Shown here piece after piece: positions 1-7,858 of a stretch of DNA of 64,000 nucleotides. A program made the position numbers and the translations under genes. A model generated the notes under the pieces. It made no database searches. It saw only the letters and a list, made by a program, of their open reading frames with translations, and was not told the origin of the DNA. The stretch covers positions 80,061 to 144,060 of the forward strand of contig NZ_BOPG01000056.1 in the NCBI RefSeq assembly GCF_016863635.1. The letters run 5' to 3'. Each line of letters begins with the position of its first letter. The first letter of the stretch is position 1. The stretch is from Virgisporangium aurantiacum. GTDB lineage: Bacteria; Actinomycetota; Actinomycetes; Mycobacteriales; Micromonosporaceae.

Positions 1-1293
1 CAGGTCGCGGCGATCGGCATCACCAACCAGCGGGAGACGACGGTGCTGTGGGACCGGCGTACCGGCGTCCCCATCTCGCGGGCCGTGGTGTGGCAGGACA
101 CCCGCACCGACTCGCTGGTGCAGAAGCTCGCCGCCACGCCGGGCGCGGAGCGGGTGGGCGAGCTGAGCGGGCTGCCGTTCGCCACCTACTTCTCCGGACC
201 GAAGCTGCGGTGGCTGCTCGACAGCCGGCCGGGCCTCGCCGAGCGGGCCGAGCGCGGCGAGGTGCTCTTCGGAACGATGGAGTCCTGGCTGATCTGGAAC
301 CTCACCGGCGGGCCGAACGGCGGCATCCACGTCACCGACGTCACGAACGCCAGCCGCACCATGCTGATGAACCTGGAAACCCTGCAATGGGACGACGAGC
401 TGCTGGCCTTCTTCGGCGTCCCGCGGGCCATGCTCCCGGAGATCCACTCCTCCGCCGAGGTGTACGGGCACGCCGTCACCGCGTTCCCCGGCGTGAAGAT
501 CGGCGCCGCGCTCGGCGACCAGCAGGCGGCGCTGTTCGGCCAGACCTGCTTCCACCCCGGCGAGGCCAAGTGCACCTACGGCACGGGCAGCTTCCTGCTG
601 CTCAACACCGGCACCGAGCCGGTGCGGTCGACGCACGGGCTGCTCACCACCGTCGGCTACAAGATCGGTTCGGACGCGCCGGTGTACGCGCTGGAGGGAT
701 CGATCGCGATCACCGGGTCGTTGGTCCAGTGGTTCCGCGACCAGCTCGGGCTCATCACCACCGCGCCGGAGATCGAGACGCTGGCCCGCACCGTCGACGA
801 CAACGGCGGCTGTTACATCGTGCCGGCGTTCTCGGGGCTGTTCGCGCCGCACTGGCGCAGCGAGGCGCGCGGCGTGATCGTCGGGCTCACGTCGTACATC
901 ACCAAGGGCCACCTGGCCCGCGCCGTGCTGGAGGCGACGGGCTGGCAGACCCGCGAGGTGGTCGACGCGATGAACGCCGACTCGGGTCTCGCCCTCAAGA
1001 CGCTCAAGGTCGACGGCGGCATGACGGCCGACAACCTGCTGATGCAGTTCATCTCCGACGTGCTCGACGTGCCCGTGGTCCGGCCGATGGTCGCCGAGAC
1101 GGTGTCACTCGGCGCGGCGTACGCCGCCGGCCTGGCGGTCGGCTACTGGCCCGACCTGGAGGGCCTGCGGCAGAACTGGCACCGCGCCGCGCAATGGCTC
1201 CCCTCGATGGACCCGGTGATCCGCGCCGAGGAGTACGACAACTGGCAACGGGCGGTGGAACGCACGCTGGACTGGATCAAACCCCGCCGCTAA
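1..1293 (+). CDS. glpK: Glycerol kinase, 3' part (5' end outside window)
   Basis: This cytoplasmic FGGY-family kinase phosphorylates glycerol with ATP to sn-glycerol 3-phosphate. The frame is open from base 1 and begins inside the typical N-terminal segment IGITNQRETTVLWDR, so the start codon and first ~80 residues lie upstream; about 430 residues are visible. Family landmarks are present: the ATPase-fold segment GAALGDQQAALFGQ, the segment GCYIVPAFSGLFAPHW, and the C-terminal LKVDGGMTADNLLMQF. Its TAA overlaps the TAG of convergent dhaL by four bases (CTAA at 1290-1293). The neighbouring dihydroxyacetone kinase genes suggest a joint C3-polyol locus. The internal GTG at 43 is not the start. 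Confidence 0.96.
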   Translation, partial: QVAAIGITNQRETTVLWDRRTGVPISRAVVWQDTRTDSLVQKLAATPGAERVGELSGLPFATYFSGPKLRWLLDSRPGLAERAERGEVLFGTMESWLIWNLTGGPNGGIHVTDVTNASRTMLMNLETLQWDDELLAFFGVPRAMLPEIHSSAEVYGHAVTAFPGVKIGAALGDQQAALFGQTCFHPGEAKCTYGTGSFLLLNTGTEPVRSTHGLLTTVGYKIGSDAPVYALEGSIAITGSLVQWFRDQLGLITTAPEIETLARTVDDNGGCYIVPAFSGLFAPHWRSEARGVIVGLTSYITKGHLARAVLEATGWQTREVVDAMNADSGLALKTLKVDGGMTADNLLMQFISDVLDVPVVRPMVAETVSLGAAYAAGLAVGYWPDLEGLRQNWHRAAQWLPSMDPVIRAEEYDNWQRAVERTLDWIKPRR

Positions 1294-1910
1294 TCGAGCA
1301 CGGTGGCCAGCGCGCGCAGGATGAGCGCGGTGCTCGTCGCGCCGGGGTCCTGGTGGCCGACGCTGCGCGCGCCGAGGTAGGACGCGCGGCCCTTCCTCGC
1401 CTGGAGTTCGGCCGTCGCCTTGGCCCCGGCCTCGGCGGCCTGCGCCGCGGCTTCGGCAGCCGGGCCCAGGCCGTCGGGGGCGGCCGCCACGAACGCTTCC
1501 ACCGCGGGGTCGAGGGCGTCGACCATGGTCTTGTCGCCGGGGGCGGCGGCGCCGAGCTTCCGGATGGCAGCCAGGCCGTCGCGCAGTGCGGCGCCGAGCG
1601 CCGCGGCGTCGGCTTCGGGACCGTCGAGCGCCTTGCCGATCGCCCGGAAGGCGCTGCCGTACAGCGGACCGGACGCGCCGCCCACCTTCGAGATGAGCGT
1701 GGTGCCGGTCTTGACCAGCACCGCACCCGGCCCGTCGGCCGCGAACCCGTCGAGCGCGGCCGTCACCGCGGTGAAGCCCCGCTTCAGGTTCACGCCGTGG
1801 TCGGCGTCCCCGATCGCGGAGTCGAGTTGGGTGAGGTGGTCGGCGTTCTCCGTGACCGCGGCGGCGGCCGCGACGACCCAGGCCCGGGCAGCATCGGCGT
1901 CGAAGTTCAT
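1290..1910 (-). CDS. dhaL: Dihydroxyacetone kinase ADP-binding subunit DhaL
   Basis: DhaL holds the nucleotide in PTS-dependent dihydroxyacetone kinase: DhaM-phosphate rephosphorylates its bound ADP, and the phosphate passes to dihydroxyacetone on DhaK. The 206-residue protein has the usual length. The Mg/ADP-binding segment LDSAIGDADHGVNLKRG (residues ~29-45) and the following GASGPLYGSAF loop are both intact. The ATG start has a GGGAGGA ribosome-binding site 6 nt upstream. It follows dhaK on the same strand after 73 nt, so the two are probably one transcript. Confidence 0.95.
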   Translation of the reverse strand: MNFDADAARAWVVAAAAAVTENADHLTQLDSAIGDADHGVNLKRGFTAVTAALDGFAADGPGAVLVKTGTTLISKVGGASGPLYGSAFRAIGKALDGPEADAAALGAALRDGLAAIRKLGAAAPGDKTMVDALDPAVEAFVAAAPDGLGPAAEAAAQAAEAGAKATAELQARKGRASYLGARSVGHQDPGATSTALILRALATVLD

Positions 1911-1983
1911 GCGTCGTCCTCCCTTCGGTCGGACGATTGATGAACTTGCGCTGAGCTAATGATGCCCTCGCACGAGTGCTCGG

Positions 1984-2982
1984 TCATGCCCCCCACCGTA
2001 GGCCGTGCGTGACGACCGGTGCCTCCCACAGCCGGATCAGCTCGTCGTCGGCCCTGCAGATCGTCAGCGACATGCCAGCCATGTCGAGGCTGGTCACGTA
2101 GTTGCCGACGAGCTTGTGCACGATCTCGACGCCGGCGTCCGCGAGCAGCGCCGCGACGTGGCCGTACAGGAGGTACAGCTCGATCTGCGGCGTGCCGCCC
2201 AGCCCGTTGACCATCACGATCACCCGGTCGCCGCGCTGTAGCGGCTTCGCCGCCAGGATCGACTCCACCGCCGTCGCCGCGATCTGCTTCGCGGGCTGCA
2301 GCTTCTCCCGCCGCCGGCCGGGCTCGCCGTGGATGCCGACGCCGACCTCCATCTCGTCGTCGGGCAGGTCGAAGCCGGGCTTGCCGGCGGCCGGCGTGGT
2401 GCAGGCGGTGAGCGCGACCGCGAACGAGCCGCTGTTCTCGTTGACCTTGCGGCCGATCGCGGCCACGTCGGCGGCGCTCGCACCCTCCTCGGCCAGCGCG
2501 CCGGCGATCTTCTCGACGAACACGGTGGCGCCGGTGCCGCGACGGCCGGCGGTCCAGGTGGAGTCCTCGACCGCGACGTCGTCGTCGACCAGGACGCTCT
2601 CGACCGTGATCCCGTCGTCGGCGGCCAGTTCGGCGGCCATCTGGAAGTTCATCACGTCGCCGGTGTAGTTCTTGACGATGTGCACCACGCCGGCGCCGCC
2701 GTTGACGGCCTGGGTGGCGGCGAGGATCTGGTCGGGCACCGGGCTGGTGAACACCTCGCCGGGAACGGCCGCGTCGAGCATGCCGCGGCCGACGAAGCCG
2801 CCGTGCAACGGCTCGTGGCCGGAGCCGCCGCCGCTGACCAGGCCGACCTTCCCGCTGCGCGGCGCGTCCGCCCGGACGATGATCTGGTTCTCGAGATCGA
2901 CCCGCAGGTCGGAATGGGCCGCTGCCACTCCGGCGAGGGCCTCGCGGACGACGTCTTCGGGGGCGTTGATGAACTTCTTCAC
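1984..2982 (-). CDS. dhaK: Dihydroxyacetone kinase substrate-binding subunit DhaK
   Basis: DhaK binds dihydroxyacetone covalently through a histidine hemiaminal and receives phosphate from DhaL-ATP. The 332-residue protein has the family length. It shows the N-terminal substrate loop SGGGSGHEPLHGGFVG (about residues 50-65) and the segment EVGVGIHGEPG near residue 220, which contains the covalent histidine. The start is GTG (MKKFIN). It is the first gene of a dhaKL pair. Its upstream region faces the iclR end and contains a GTTCGGAAC palindrome resembling a sequence in front of dhaM. Confidence 0.95.
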   Translation of the reverse strand: MKKFINAPEDVVREALAGVAAAHSDLRVDLENQIIVRADAPRSGKVGLVSGGGSGHEPLHGGFVGRGMLDAAVPGEVFTSPVPDQILAATQAVNGGAGVVHIVKNYTGDVMNFQMAAELAADDGITVESVLVDDDVAVEDSTWTAGRRGTGATVFVEKIAGALAEEGASAADVAAIGRKVNENSGSFAVALTACTTPAAGKPGFDLPDDEMEVGVGIHGEPGRRREKLQPAKQIAATAVESILAAKPLQRGDRVIVMVNGLGGTPQIELYLLYGHVAALLADAGVEIVHKLVGNYVTSLDMAGMSLTICRADDELIRLWEAPVVTHGLRWGA

Positions 2983-3024
2983 GCTGTCACATCCCTGGGT
3001 GCGCGTTCGTCATCACCGAAACTG

Positions 3025-3033
3025 GTTCGGAAC
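3025..3033. promoter_or_regulatory. Candidate IclR-type operator upstream of dhaK
   Basis: The sequence GTTCGGAAC is a short perfect palindrome about 43 nt before the dhaK start. A related GTTC...GAAC dyad lies between iclR and dhaM. A shared operator for the adjacent IclR regulator is inference from position and the common GTTCGG half-site. Confidence 0.3.
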
Positions 3034-3066
3034 GTATGCCCGTCGTTTCAGGCATGTCAAGAACCG

Positions 3067-3846
3067 TTAAGCAACGACCCGCCGCAGCATCGGTCGGCCG
3101 CCACCCAGATCGCGGCTGAGCAGTTTGGCGGTCTCCCGGACCTGCACCGCGTGCGCCTCCCGCCGCTCCGGGGCGAGCACCCGCTCGACCGGCCCGACCA
3201 CACCGAGAGCGCCGACGACGCCGTCGCTGTCGAACACCGGCGCGGCGATCCCGGCGTCACCGATGGCGGCCTCGCCGTCCTCGACCGCGTACCCGTTCCG
3301 CCGGGCCTCGGCCAGTTCCTCCCGCAGTGTCCCGGTGTCGGTGACGGTGCTGCCGGTCAGCACGGGTAGCGCGCCGGCCAGCAGCGTGGCCCGGTCGGCC
3401 TCCGGCAGGTAGGCGACCATCACCTTGCCCAGCGCGCACGCGTGCCACGGCAGCACGGCGCCGACCTCCAGGATCTGCACCGCGCCCTCGGGCCGGAACA
3501 CGTGGTGGACGACGAGCACGTGGTCGCCGCTCGGCACCGCCACCCAGACCGCCTCGTTGGCCCGCGAGGCCAGGGCGTCGGCCAGGATCAGCGACCGGGC
3601 GCGCAGTTCGTGCGTCTCCAGGTAGGCGTTGCCGAGTTCGAGCAGCGCCGGACCGAGCCGGTACTTGCCGGTGTTGTGGTCCTGGTTCACCAGGCCGCCG
3701 CCGGCCAGGGTGCGTAGCAGCGCGTGCGCGGTCGGCTTGGCGACGCCGAGCCGGGCCGCCACCTCGGTGACCCCGAGCCCGCGCGGCGCACCCGAGAGAC
3801 CCCGGAGGATCTCCATCGCTCTGGCCACGGCCTGTACGGTCGCCAT
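3067..3846 (-). CDS. IclR-family transcriptional regulator (dha locus)
   Basis: This 259-residue protein has an N-terminal winged helix-turn-helix (about 1-65, including VTEVAARLGVAKPTAHALLRTL) followed by an IclR effector-binding domain (about 80-250, including VEDGEAAIGDAGIAAPVFD). IclR proteins usually bind small acids or sugars and repress or activate a neighbouring catabolic operon. It lies downstream of the dhaKL promoter and is divergent from dhaM, so dihydroxyacetone or glycerol metabolism is its likely target. The effector cannot be read from the sequence. Confidence 0.88.
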   Translation of the reverse strand: MATVQAVARAMEILRGLSGAPRGLGVTEVAARLGVAKPTAHALLRTLAGGGLVNQDHNTGKYRLGPALLELGNAYLETHELRARSLILADALASRANEAVWVAVPSGDHVLVVHHVFRPEGAVQILEVGAVLPWHACALGKVMVAYLPEADRATLLAGALPVLTGSTVTDTGTLREELAEARRNGYAVEDGEAAIGDAGIAAPVFDSDGVVGALGVVGPVERVLAPERREAHAVQVRETAKLLSRDLGGGRPMLRRVVA

Positions 3847-3864
3847 GACACCTCAGTCTCACTC

Positions 3865-3881
3865 GTTCGGTATTGCAGAAC
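3865..3881. promoter_or_regulatory. Candidate operator between iclR and dhaM
   Basis: The sequence GTTCGGTATTGCAGAAC is an inverted repeat, GTTC-N9-GAAC, in the 63-nt divergent space between the IclR gene and dhaM. Control of dhaM and/or autoregulation is inferred from position only. Confidence 0.3.
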
Positions 3882-3896
3882 AGATCGAGACGAAAT

Positions 3897-3902
3897 TAGC
3901 AT
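3897..3902 (+). promoter_or_regulatory. Candidate -10 hexamer of a leaderless dhaM promoter
   Basis: TAGCAT lies exactly 7 nt before the dhaM ATG and no ribosome-binding site is visible. The same arrangement recurs upstream of several other genes in this window. Confidence 0.4.
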
Positions 3903-3909
3903 CCGCATC

Positions 3910-4293
3910 ATGGTCGGTCTGGTTCTGGTCTCGCACAGCGAGCAGTTGGCCGCGGGGCTCCGCGACCTGGTCGTCACGCTCGCTCCCGGCGAGGTGGCGG
4001 TGGAGGCCGCCGGCGGCACCGACGACGGCAGGTTCGGCACCAGCTACCAGCGAATCGAGGCGGCGATCGCCAAGGCCGACCGGGGCGACGGCGTCGTCGT
4101 GCTGGCCGACATGGGTAGCGCCGTGCTCACCGTGCGCACCGTCCTCGACGACCGCCCGCGGGCCGACGTGCTCCTGATCGACGCGCCGCTCGTGGAGGGC
4201 GCCGTCGCCGCCGCCGTGCTCGCGGCCACCGGCGCCGGGCTCGACGACGTGTCGGCCGCGGCGGCCGAGGCCCGTGAGGTACCGAAGTTCTAG
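3910..4293 (+). CDS. dhaM: PTS-type phosphotransfer subunit DhaM (single domain)
   Basis: DhaM is the EIIA(Man)-fold protein that passes PTS phosphate to ADP on DhaL. The 127-residue protein begins MVGLVLVSHSEQLAAGL, placing the phosphorylatable histidine at residue 9, followed by a GGTDDG(R)FGTS segment and VVVLADMGSAVLT. It contains only the EIIA-like domain. The HPr and EI-like extensions of enterobacterial DhaM are absent, so general EI and HPr must act from elsewhere in the genome. An upstream in-frame extension exists, but the ATG at 3910 matches family N-termini. It is divergent from the IclR gene. Confidence 0.93.
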   Translation: MVGLVLVSHSEQLAAGLRDLVVTLAPGEVAVEAAGGTDDGRFGTSYQRIEAAIAKADRGDGVVVLADMGSAVLTVRTVLDDRPRADVLLIDAPLVEGAVAAAVLAATGAGLDDVSAAAAEAREVPKF

Positions 4294-4466
4294 AGTGACA
4301 GTCACCCAGGGTGAGCGAACGTGTGAAGAGCTCAGATCGGTGACAAGTTCCCCCTGGCGGGACGACGGGGCTTTACCTCGGTGGATACAGTGCGCTCTGA
4401 AAACGACGCTGAGCATTTACACAGCAAAGACCCTCGCGCCAGCTCGCCGAGCGAATCAGGAGCACC

Positions 4467-4970
4467 ATGTCCAGCCCCTCCGGGCCGCAGCAGCCCTTCC
4501 CCAACGACCCGAACCAGCAGTTTCCGCCCGCGGGGCAGCCAGGACAGTTCCCGCCGCCCGGAGAAGGCCAGCCCGGCGGGTTCCCGCCCCAGGGCGGCTT
4601 CCAGCCCGGCCCGCCCCCGCAGCCGGTGCGGCAGGGTGGCGGCTGGAAGAAGCGGGTCGCCAGCATCGTGGTCGGTCTCGTCGTGCTCGGCGGCATCGCC
4701 GGTGTCAGCTGGTACATGAACCGTGATGCCGCCAACAAGGCGAAGGTCGGCGACTGCGTCGCCCAGGAGGGCGCCGACGACCTGAAGGTCGTGGAGTGCA
4801 GCAGCGCCGACGCCGACTTCAAGGTCGTCGGCCGGGTCGAGAACAAGACCCAGTCCGAGGCCGGCAACACCGTGTGCGCCCCGTACGTCGACCAGGGCGC
4901 CGAGCAGGCGTACTGGGAGGGTGAGGCCGGCAAGAAGGGCCTCGTGCTCTGCCTCGCCCCGAACAAGTAA
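4467..4970 (+). CDS. Membrane-anchored protein with proline-rich N-terminus
   Basis: The 167-residue protein has a Pro/Gln/Gly-rich cytoplasmic N-terminus (1-~55), a basic WKKR stop and one transmembrane helix (about 60-82). A ~85-residue extracytoplasmic domain follows with three cysteines (GDCV, VECS, NTVC) plus a final LCLAPNK. This layout matches LppU/SCO3897-like actinobacterial proteins of unknown function. AGGAG lies 5 nt before the ATG. The 173-nt region upstream holds overlapping small palindromes (GTGACAGTCAC at 4295-4305, CACCCAGGGTG at 4303-4313). It converges on a DUF3455 gene across a strong terminator hairpin. Confidence 0.75.
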   Translation: MSSPSGPQQPFPNDPNQQFPPAGQPGQFPPPGEGQPGGFPPQGGFQPGPPPQPVRQGGGWKKRVASIVVGLVVLGGIAGVSWYMNRDAANKAKVGDCVAQEGADDLKVVECSSADADFKVVGRVENKTQSEAGNTVCAPYVDQGAEQAYWEGEAGKKGLVLCLAPNK

Positions 4971-4986
4971 AGAGATATCTGACGCG

Positions 4987-5027
4987 CGCGGCGCGGCACT
5001 CCGAGGGGAACGGAGCGCCGCGCCGCG
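4987..5027. terminator. Bidirectional terminator hairpin
   Basis: Two 17-nt arms (4987-5003 and 5011-5027) pair with one mismatch around a 7-nt loop, followed by TTT on the + side. The hairpin lies between convergent genes, so it can end both transcripts. Confidence 0.8.
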
Positions 5028-5037
5028 TTTCGTACGT

Positions 5038-5589
5038 TTACACCGGTGCCCAGAACACGTAGTCCGCGCCGTAGCGGACCTTCTGCGTGGTGCCCGCCGT
5101 GCAGGCCCCGGTCGGGCCGACGCCGCCGGTGGTGTTGACCCGGCTGATGTGCGTCACGTTGGTGAGCTCCTGGCCCGGTCGGCCCTTCTCCACGGTGGTG
5201 GTCAGCAGCAACCACGGGATGGTGCCGTCCTTCGGAACCCGTGTCGCCACCGCGCCCAGGACGATCGACCCGTCGAGCGCCCGCCAGCGCGGCCCGGCGT
5301 AGTGGTAGATCGGCCGCGGTGAGCCGTACCGGACCAGCAGGGCCTCCGGCGTCGATGCCGTCGCCCACGTACCGGCGTCGGTGCAGGCGTACTCCTGCAC
5401 ACCGACCGCCACCCGGTACGCATTCTTGATCTTGAAACCCGCCCCCGGGGTCGGCGCACCGGCGGGCAGGGTGAAGCCGCCGCCGGAGGTCTTCGATGCC
5501 GCCTGCGCCGGCGACACGGCCAGCCCGCCGCCGAGCACCGCGGCGACGAGGACCGCTCCGATGCGAACCATGTTCTTGACGTCCACCAT
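5038..5589 (-). CDS. Secreted DUF3455-family protein
   Basis: A Sec signal peptide (MVDVKNMVRIGAVLVAAVLGGGLAVSPAQAA) precedes a ~150-residue exported domain. The spaced elements GVQEYAC, a GPRWRALDGS segment, VPKDGTIPWLLL and a C-terminal cysteine are typical of DUF3455 proteins, which occur in fungi and actinobacteria and have no established function. I chose the ATG at 5589 because GGGGG precedes it by 5-6 nt; an in-frame TTG 12 nt upstream is possible. Confidence 0.75.
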   Translation of the reverse strand: MVDVKNMVRIGAVLVAAVLGGGLAVSPAQAASKTSGGGFTLPAGAPTPGAGFKIKNAYRVAVGVQEYACTDAGTWATASTPEALLVRYGSPRPIYHYAGPRWRALDGSIVLGAVATRVPKDGTIPWLLLTTTVEKGRPGQELTNVTHISRVNTTGGVGPTGACTAGTTQKVRYGADYVFWAPV

Positions 5590-5688
5590 GGACACCCCCA
5601 ATCCAGCCGGACGGTATCCACTCGACCACGCTCGGGCGCTCCCTTTCAGCCGGACTTAAGACGTTGCAAAGGTGTCAGAATCGCGACC

Positions 5689-6465
5689 GTGTACGAAATT
5701 TTCGCGGGAGAGCCGGCGTCGGGAGTGCTGCTGCACGTGCCGCACTCGTCGACCCACGTGCCGGCGTCGGCGCGCGATCACATCCTGCTCGGCGACGCCG
5801 AACTGGCCGCCGAGCTCGGGCACATCACCGACGCGCACACCGACCTCATCGCGGAGCTGGCGGCGGCCCGGGCCGACGTGCGGCCGCACCGGTTCGTCAA
5901 CCGGCTCTCGCGGGTGGTCGTCGATCCCGAACGCTTTCCCGACGAGCGGGAGGAGATGGCCGCCGTCGGGATGGGCGCCGTCTACACGCGTACCACCCAC
6001 GGCGAGGTGCTCCGGGCCGACGACGGGGACCACGAGGCCGACCTCCTCGCGGCGTACTTCCACCCCTACGCGGCGGCCATGACGTCCACAGTGGACGATC
6101 GCCTCGCCGCCGCCGGAACCGTGACGCTCGTCGACGTGCACTCGTACCCGAGCCGCGCCCTGCCGTACGAACTGCACCGGCACGGCGCGCGGCCGGCCGT
6201 CTGCCTCGGCACCGACCCGTTCCACACACCGCCCGAGCTGCTCGCCGCCGCCCGCGAAGCGTTTCCGGAGACGGCCGAGAACACCCCGTTCAGCGGCTGC
6301 TACGTTCCGCTCGAGCACTACCGCCGGGAGAGCCGCGTCGCCGCGATCATGATCGAGATCCGCCGGGACACCTACATGCGCGAACCCGGCGGCCCGCCCC
6401 ACGACGGCCTCGACGCCGTCGTGGCCGCGTTGACGGACCTGATCAATCGTCTCGGGACTCGGTGA
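5689..6465 (+). CDS. N-formylglutamate amidohydrolase-like protein
   Basis: The 258-residue cytoplasmic protein belongs to the FGase (HutG/N-formylglutamate deformylase) fold. It has the N-terminal VLLHVPHSSTHVP segment, the metal-site candidates HTD (about 47-49), the central LVDVHSYPSRALPYE motif and the C-terminal IMIEIRRDTYM. These enzymes remove formate from N-formyl amino acids. No histidine-degradation genes are nearby, so the true substrate is uncertain. The GTG start has no ribosome-binding site, but CAGAAT lies 7 nt upstream, as expected of a leaderless start. It overlaps the convergent kinase gene by 23 nt. Confidence 0.82.
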   Translation: MYEIFAGEPASGVLLHVPHSSTHVPASARDHILLGDAELAAELGHITDAHTDLIAELAAARADVRPHRFVNRLSRVVVDPERFPDEREEMAAVGMGAVYTRTTHGEVLRADDGDHEADLLAAYFHPYAAAMTSTVDDRLAAAGTVTLVDVHSYPSRALPYELHRHGARPAVCLGTDPFHTPPELLAAAREAFPETAENTPFSGCYVPLEHYRRESRVAAIMIEIRRDTYMREPGGPPHDGLDAVVAALTDLINRLGTR

Positions 6466-7858
6466 GCGGCAACCGCACCTGGAACCGCGTGTCACCGGGC
6501 GACGAGGTGACGCTGATGTCGCCGCGGTGCCGGTTGACCACGATCCGGTAGGAGATGTCGAGCCCCAACCCGGTGCCCTCGCCGACGGGTTTCGTGGTGA
6601 AGAACGGCTCGAACACCCGCTGGAGCATGTCGGCCGGGATGCCGGTGCCGGTGTCGCGCACCTCCACCAACAGGCAGTCGTTCTCGCGCGCGGTGCGGAT
6701 GGTGAGCGTCCCCCCGTCTTTCATCGCGTGGACGGCGTTGTCGATGAGGTTGGTCCACACCTGGTTGAGCTCGGCCGGGTGGGCCGGAATCTTCGGCAGC
6801 GTGCGGTCGAAGTCCTTGACCACCGTGATGCCGTCACCGATCTTGTGGTTCAGCATGATGAGCGTGCTCTTGAGGCCCTCGTGCACGTCGATCCACTGGT
6901 GCGAGGCGCGGTCCATCTGCGAGTACTGCTTGGCGGCGCCGACCAGCGACGACACCCGGGCGGTGGCGTCTTCGATGTCGGTCATCAGTTGCTCGGTCTC
7001 GAGCGCGTACGCGAGCCACTGCAACGACTTCTCCACCAGCAGCGGGTCGCCGACGGTCTCCCGGATCTCCTCCAGGCACTCGATGTCCATGCCGCCCTGG
7101 GCGAAGATCGGTGCGAGGTCCCACGCGTTGGAGACGCCCTGCTCGTCCATCCAGTCGGACAGCTCGTCCTCGCGGTCGCTGGCCTCGATCGCCGACAGCG
7201 ACGGCGCCTTCGCGGCCCGCTCGATCACCGACTCCTGCAACTGGGTCAGTGCCACCAGTTGCTCCTGGGTGACGCGGCCGTCGGCGAGCTTGCCGAGCTT
7301 CTGCCGCATGCCGGCGACCCGCTGGCGCAACGCGACCGTGGCCCGCCCCGCGGCGGCGGCCGGGTTGTTCAGCTCGTGCATCAGGCCCGCGGTGAGCGAG
7401 CCGAGCGCGCTGAGCCGCTCGCGCTGGCCGATCATCGCCTGCGAGTTGCGCATGCCGAACAGCAGGCCCTCGAGCAGGTGGATGGCCATCGGGAACCATT
7501 CCCGCACCATGTGGCCGAAGGCGTCGCCGGGCAGCACGAAGAACCGCGCGGGGGTGATCGCGCGCACGGTCATCGTGTAGACGCGGCCGTACTGGTCGTC
7601 GGCCAGGTAACCCTGGGTGGCGCCCATGTAGGAGCCGGCGTGGTCGGTCCGGTTCACCTCGACCTCGCCCTGGCCGACCCGCCGGCTCAGCGCGACCGTG
7701 CCGGAGAGCAGCACGAGGAACAGCTCGGCCGGCTCACCCTCGCGGAGCACGTCGCCGGCCGGGAACTCCTCGACCCGGCCCTGCTCCGAGAGCCACTGCA
7801 GCTTCTCGTCGGACAGCGATTCGAACAGGAAAAGCTGCCTCAGTTCATCGGGAGTCAT
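6443..7858 (-). CDS. Sensor histidine kinase with N-terminal cyclic nucleotide-binding-type domain
   Basis: The 471-residue soluble kinase has a cNMP-binding fold at about 1-130 (FLFESLSDEKLQWL...VLREGEPAELFLVLLSGTVAL). The phosphoacceptor region near residue 170 reads AGLMHELNNPAAAAGR, in which the histidine precedes ELNNP. A long helical insert follows, then a HATPase domain with N box (WTNLIDNAVHAM), G1 (VRDTGTGIP) and G2 (GEGTGLGL). There are no membrane segments, so the signal is probably intracellular. Its ATG overlaps the stop of the upstream response-regulator gene (ATGA, 7855-7858), so the two are translationally coupled and likely partners. Confidence 0.92.
   Translation of the reverse strand: MTPDELRQLFLFESLSDEKLQWLSEQGRVEEFPAGDVLREGEPAELFLVLLSGTVALSRRVGQGEVEVNRTDHAGSYMGATQGYLADDQYGRVYTMTVRAITPARFFVLPGDAFGHMVREWFPMAIHLLEGLLFGMRNSQAMIGQRERLSALGSLTAGLMHELNNPAAAAGRATVALRQRVAGMRQKLGKLADGRVTQEQLVALTQLQESVIERAAKAPSLSAIEASDREDELSDWMDEQGVSNAWDLAPIFAQGGMDIECLEEIRETVGDPLLVEKSLQWLAYALETEQLMTDIEDATARVSSLVGAAKQYSQMDRASHQWIDVHEGLKSTLIMLNHKIGDGITVVKDFDRTLPKIPAHPAELNQVWTNLIDNAVHAMKDGGTLTIRTARENDCLLVEVRDTGTGIPADMLQRVFEPFFTTKPVGEGTGLGLDISYRIVVNRHRGDISVTSSPGDTRFQVRLPLTESRDD

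Noticed and set aside
48..1940. Long Arg/Ala/Gly-rich open frame (630 residues) across glpK and dhaL
   Set aside because: It is a frame shadow: composition is Arg/Pro/Ala-rich without domains, and glpK and dhaL on their own frames show full family motifs.
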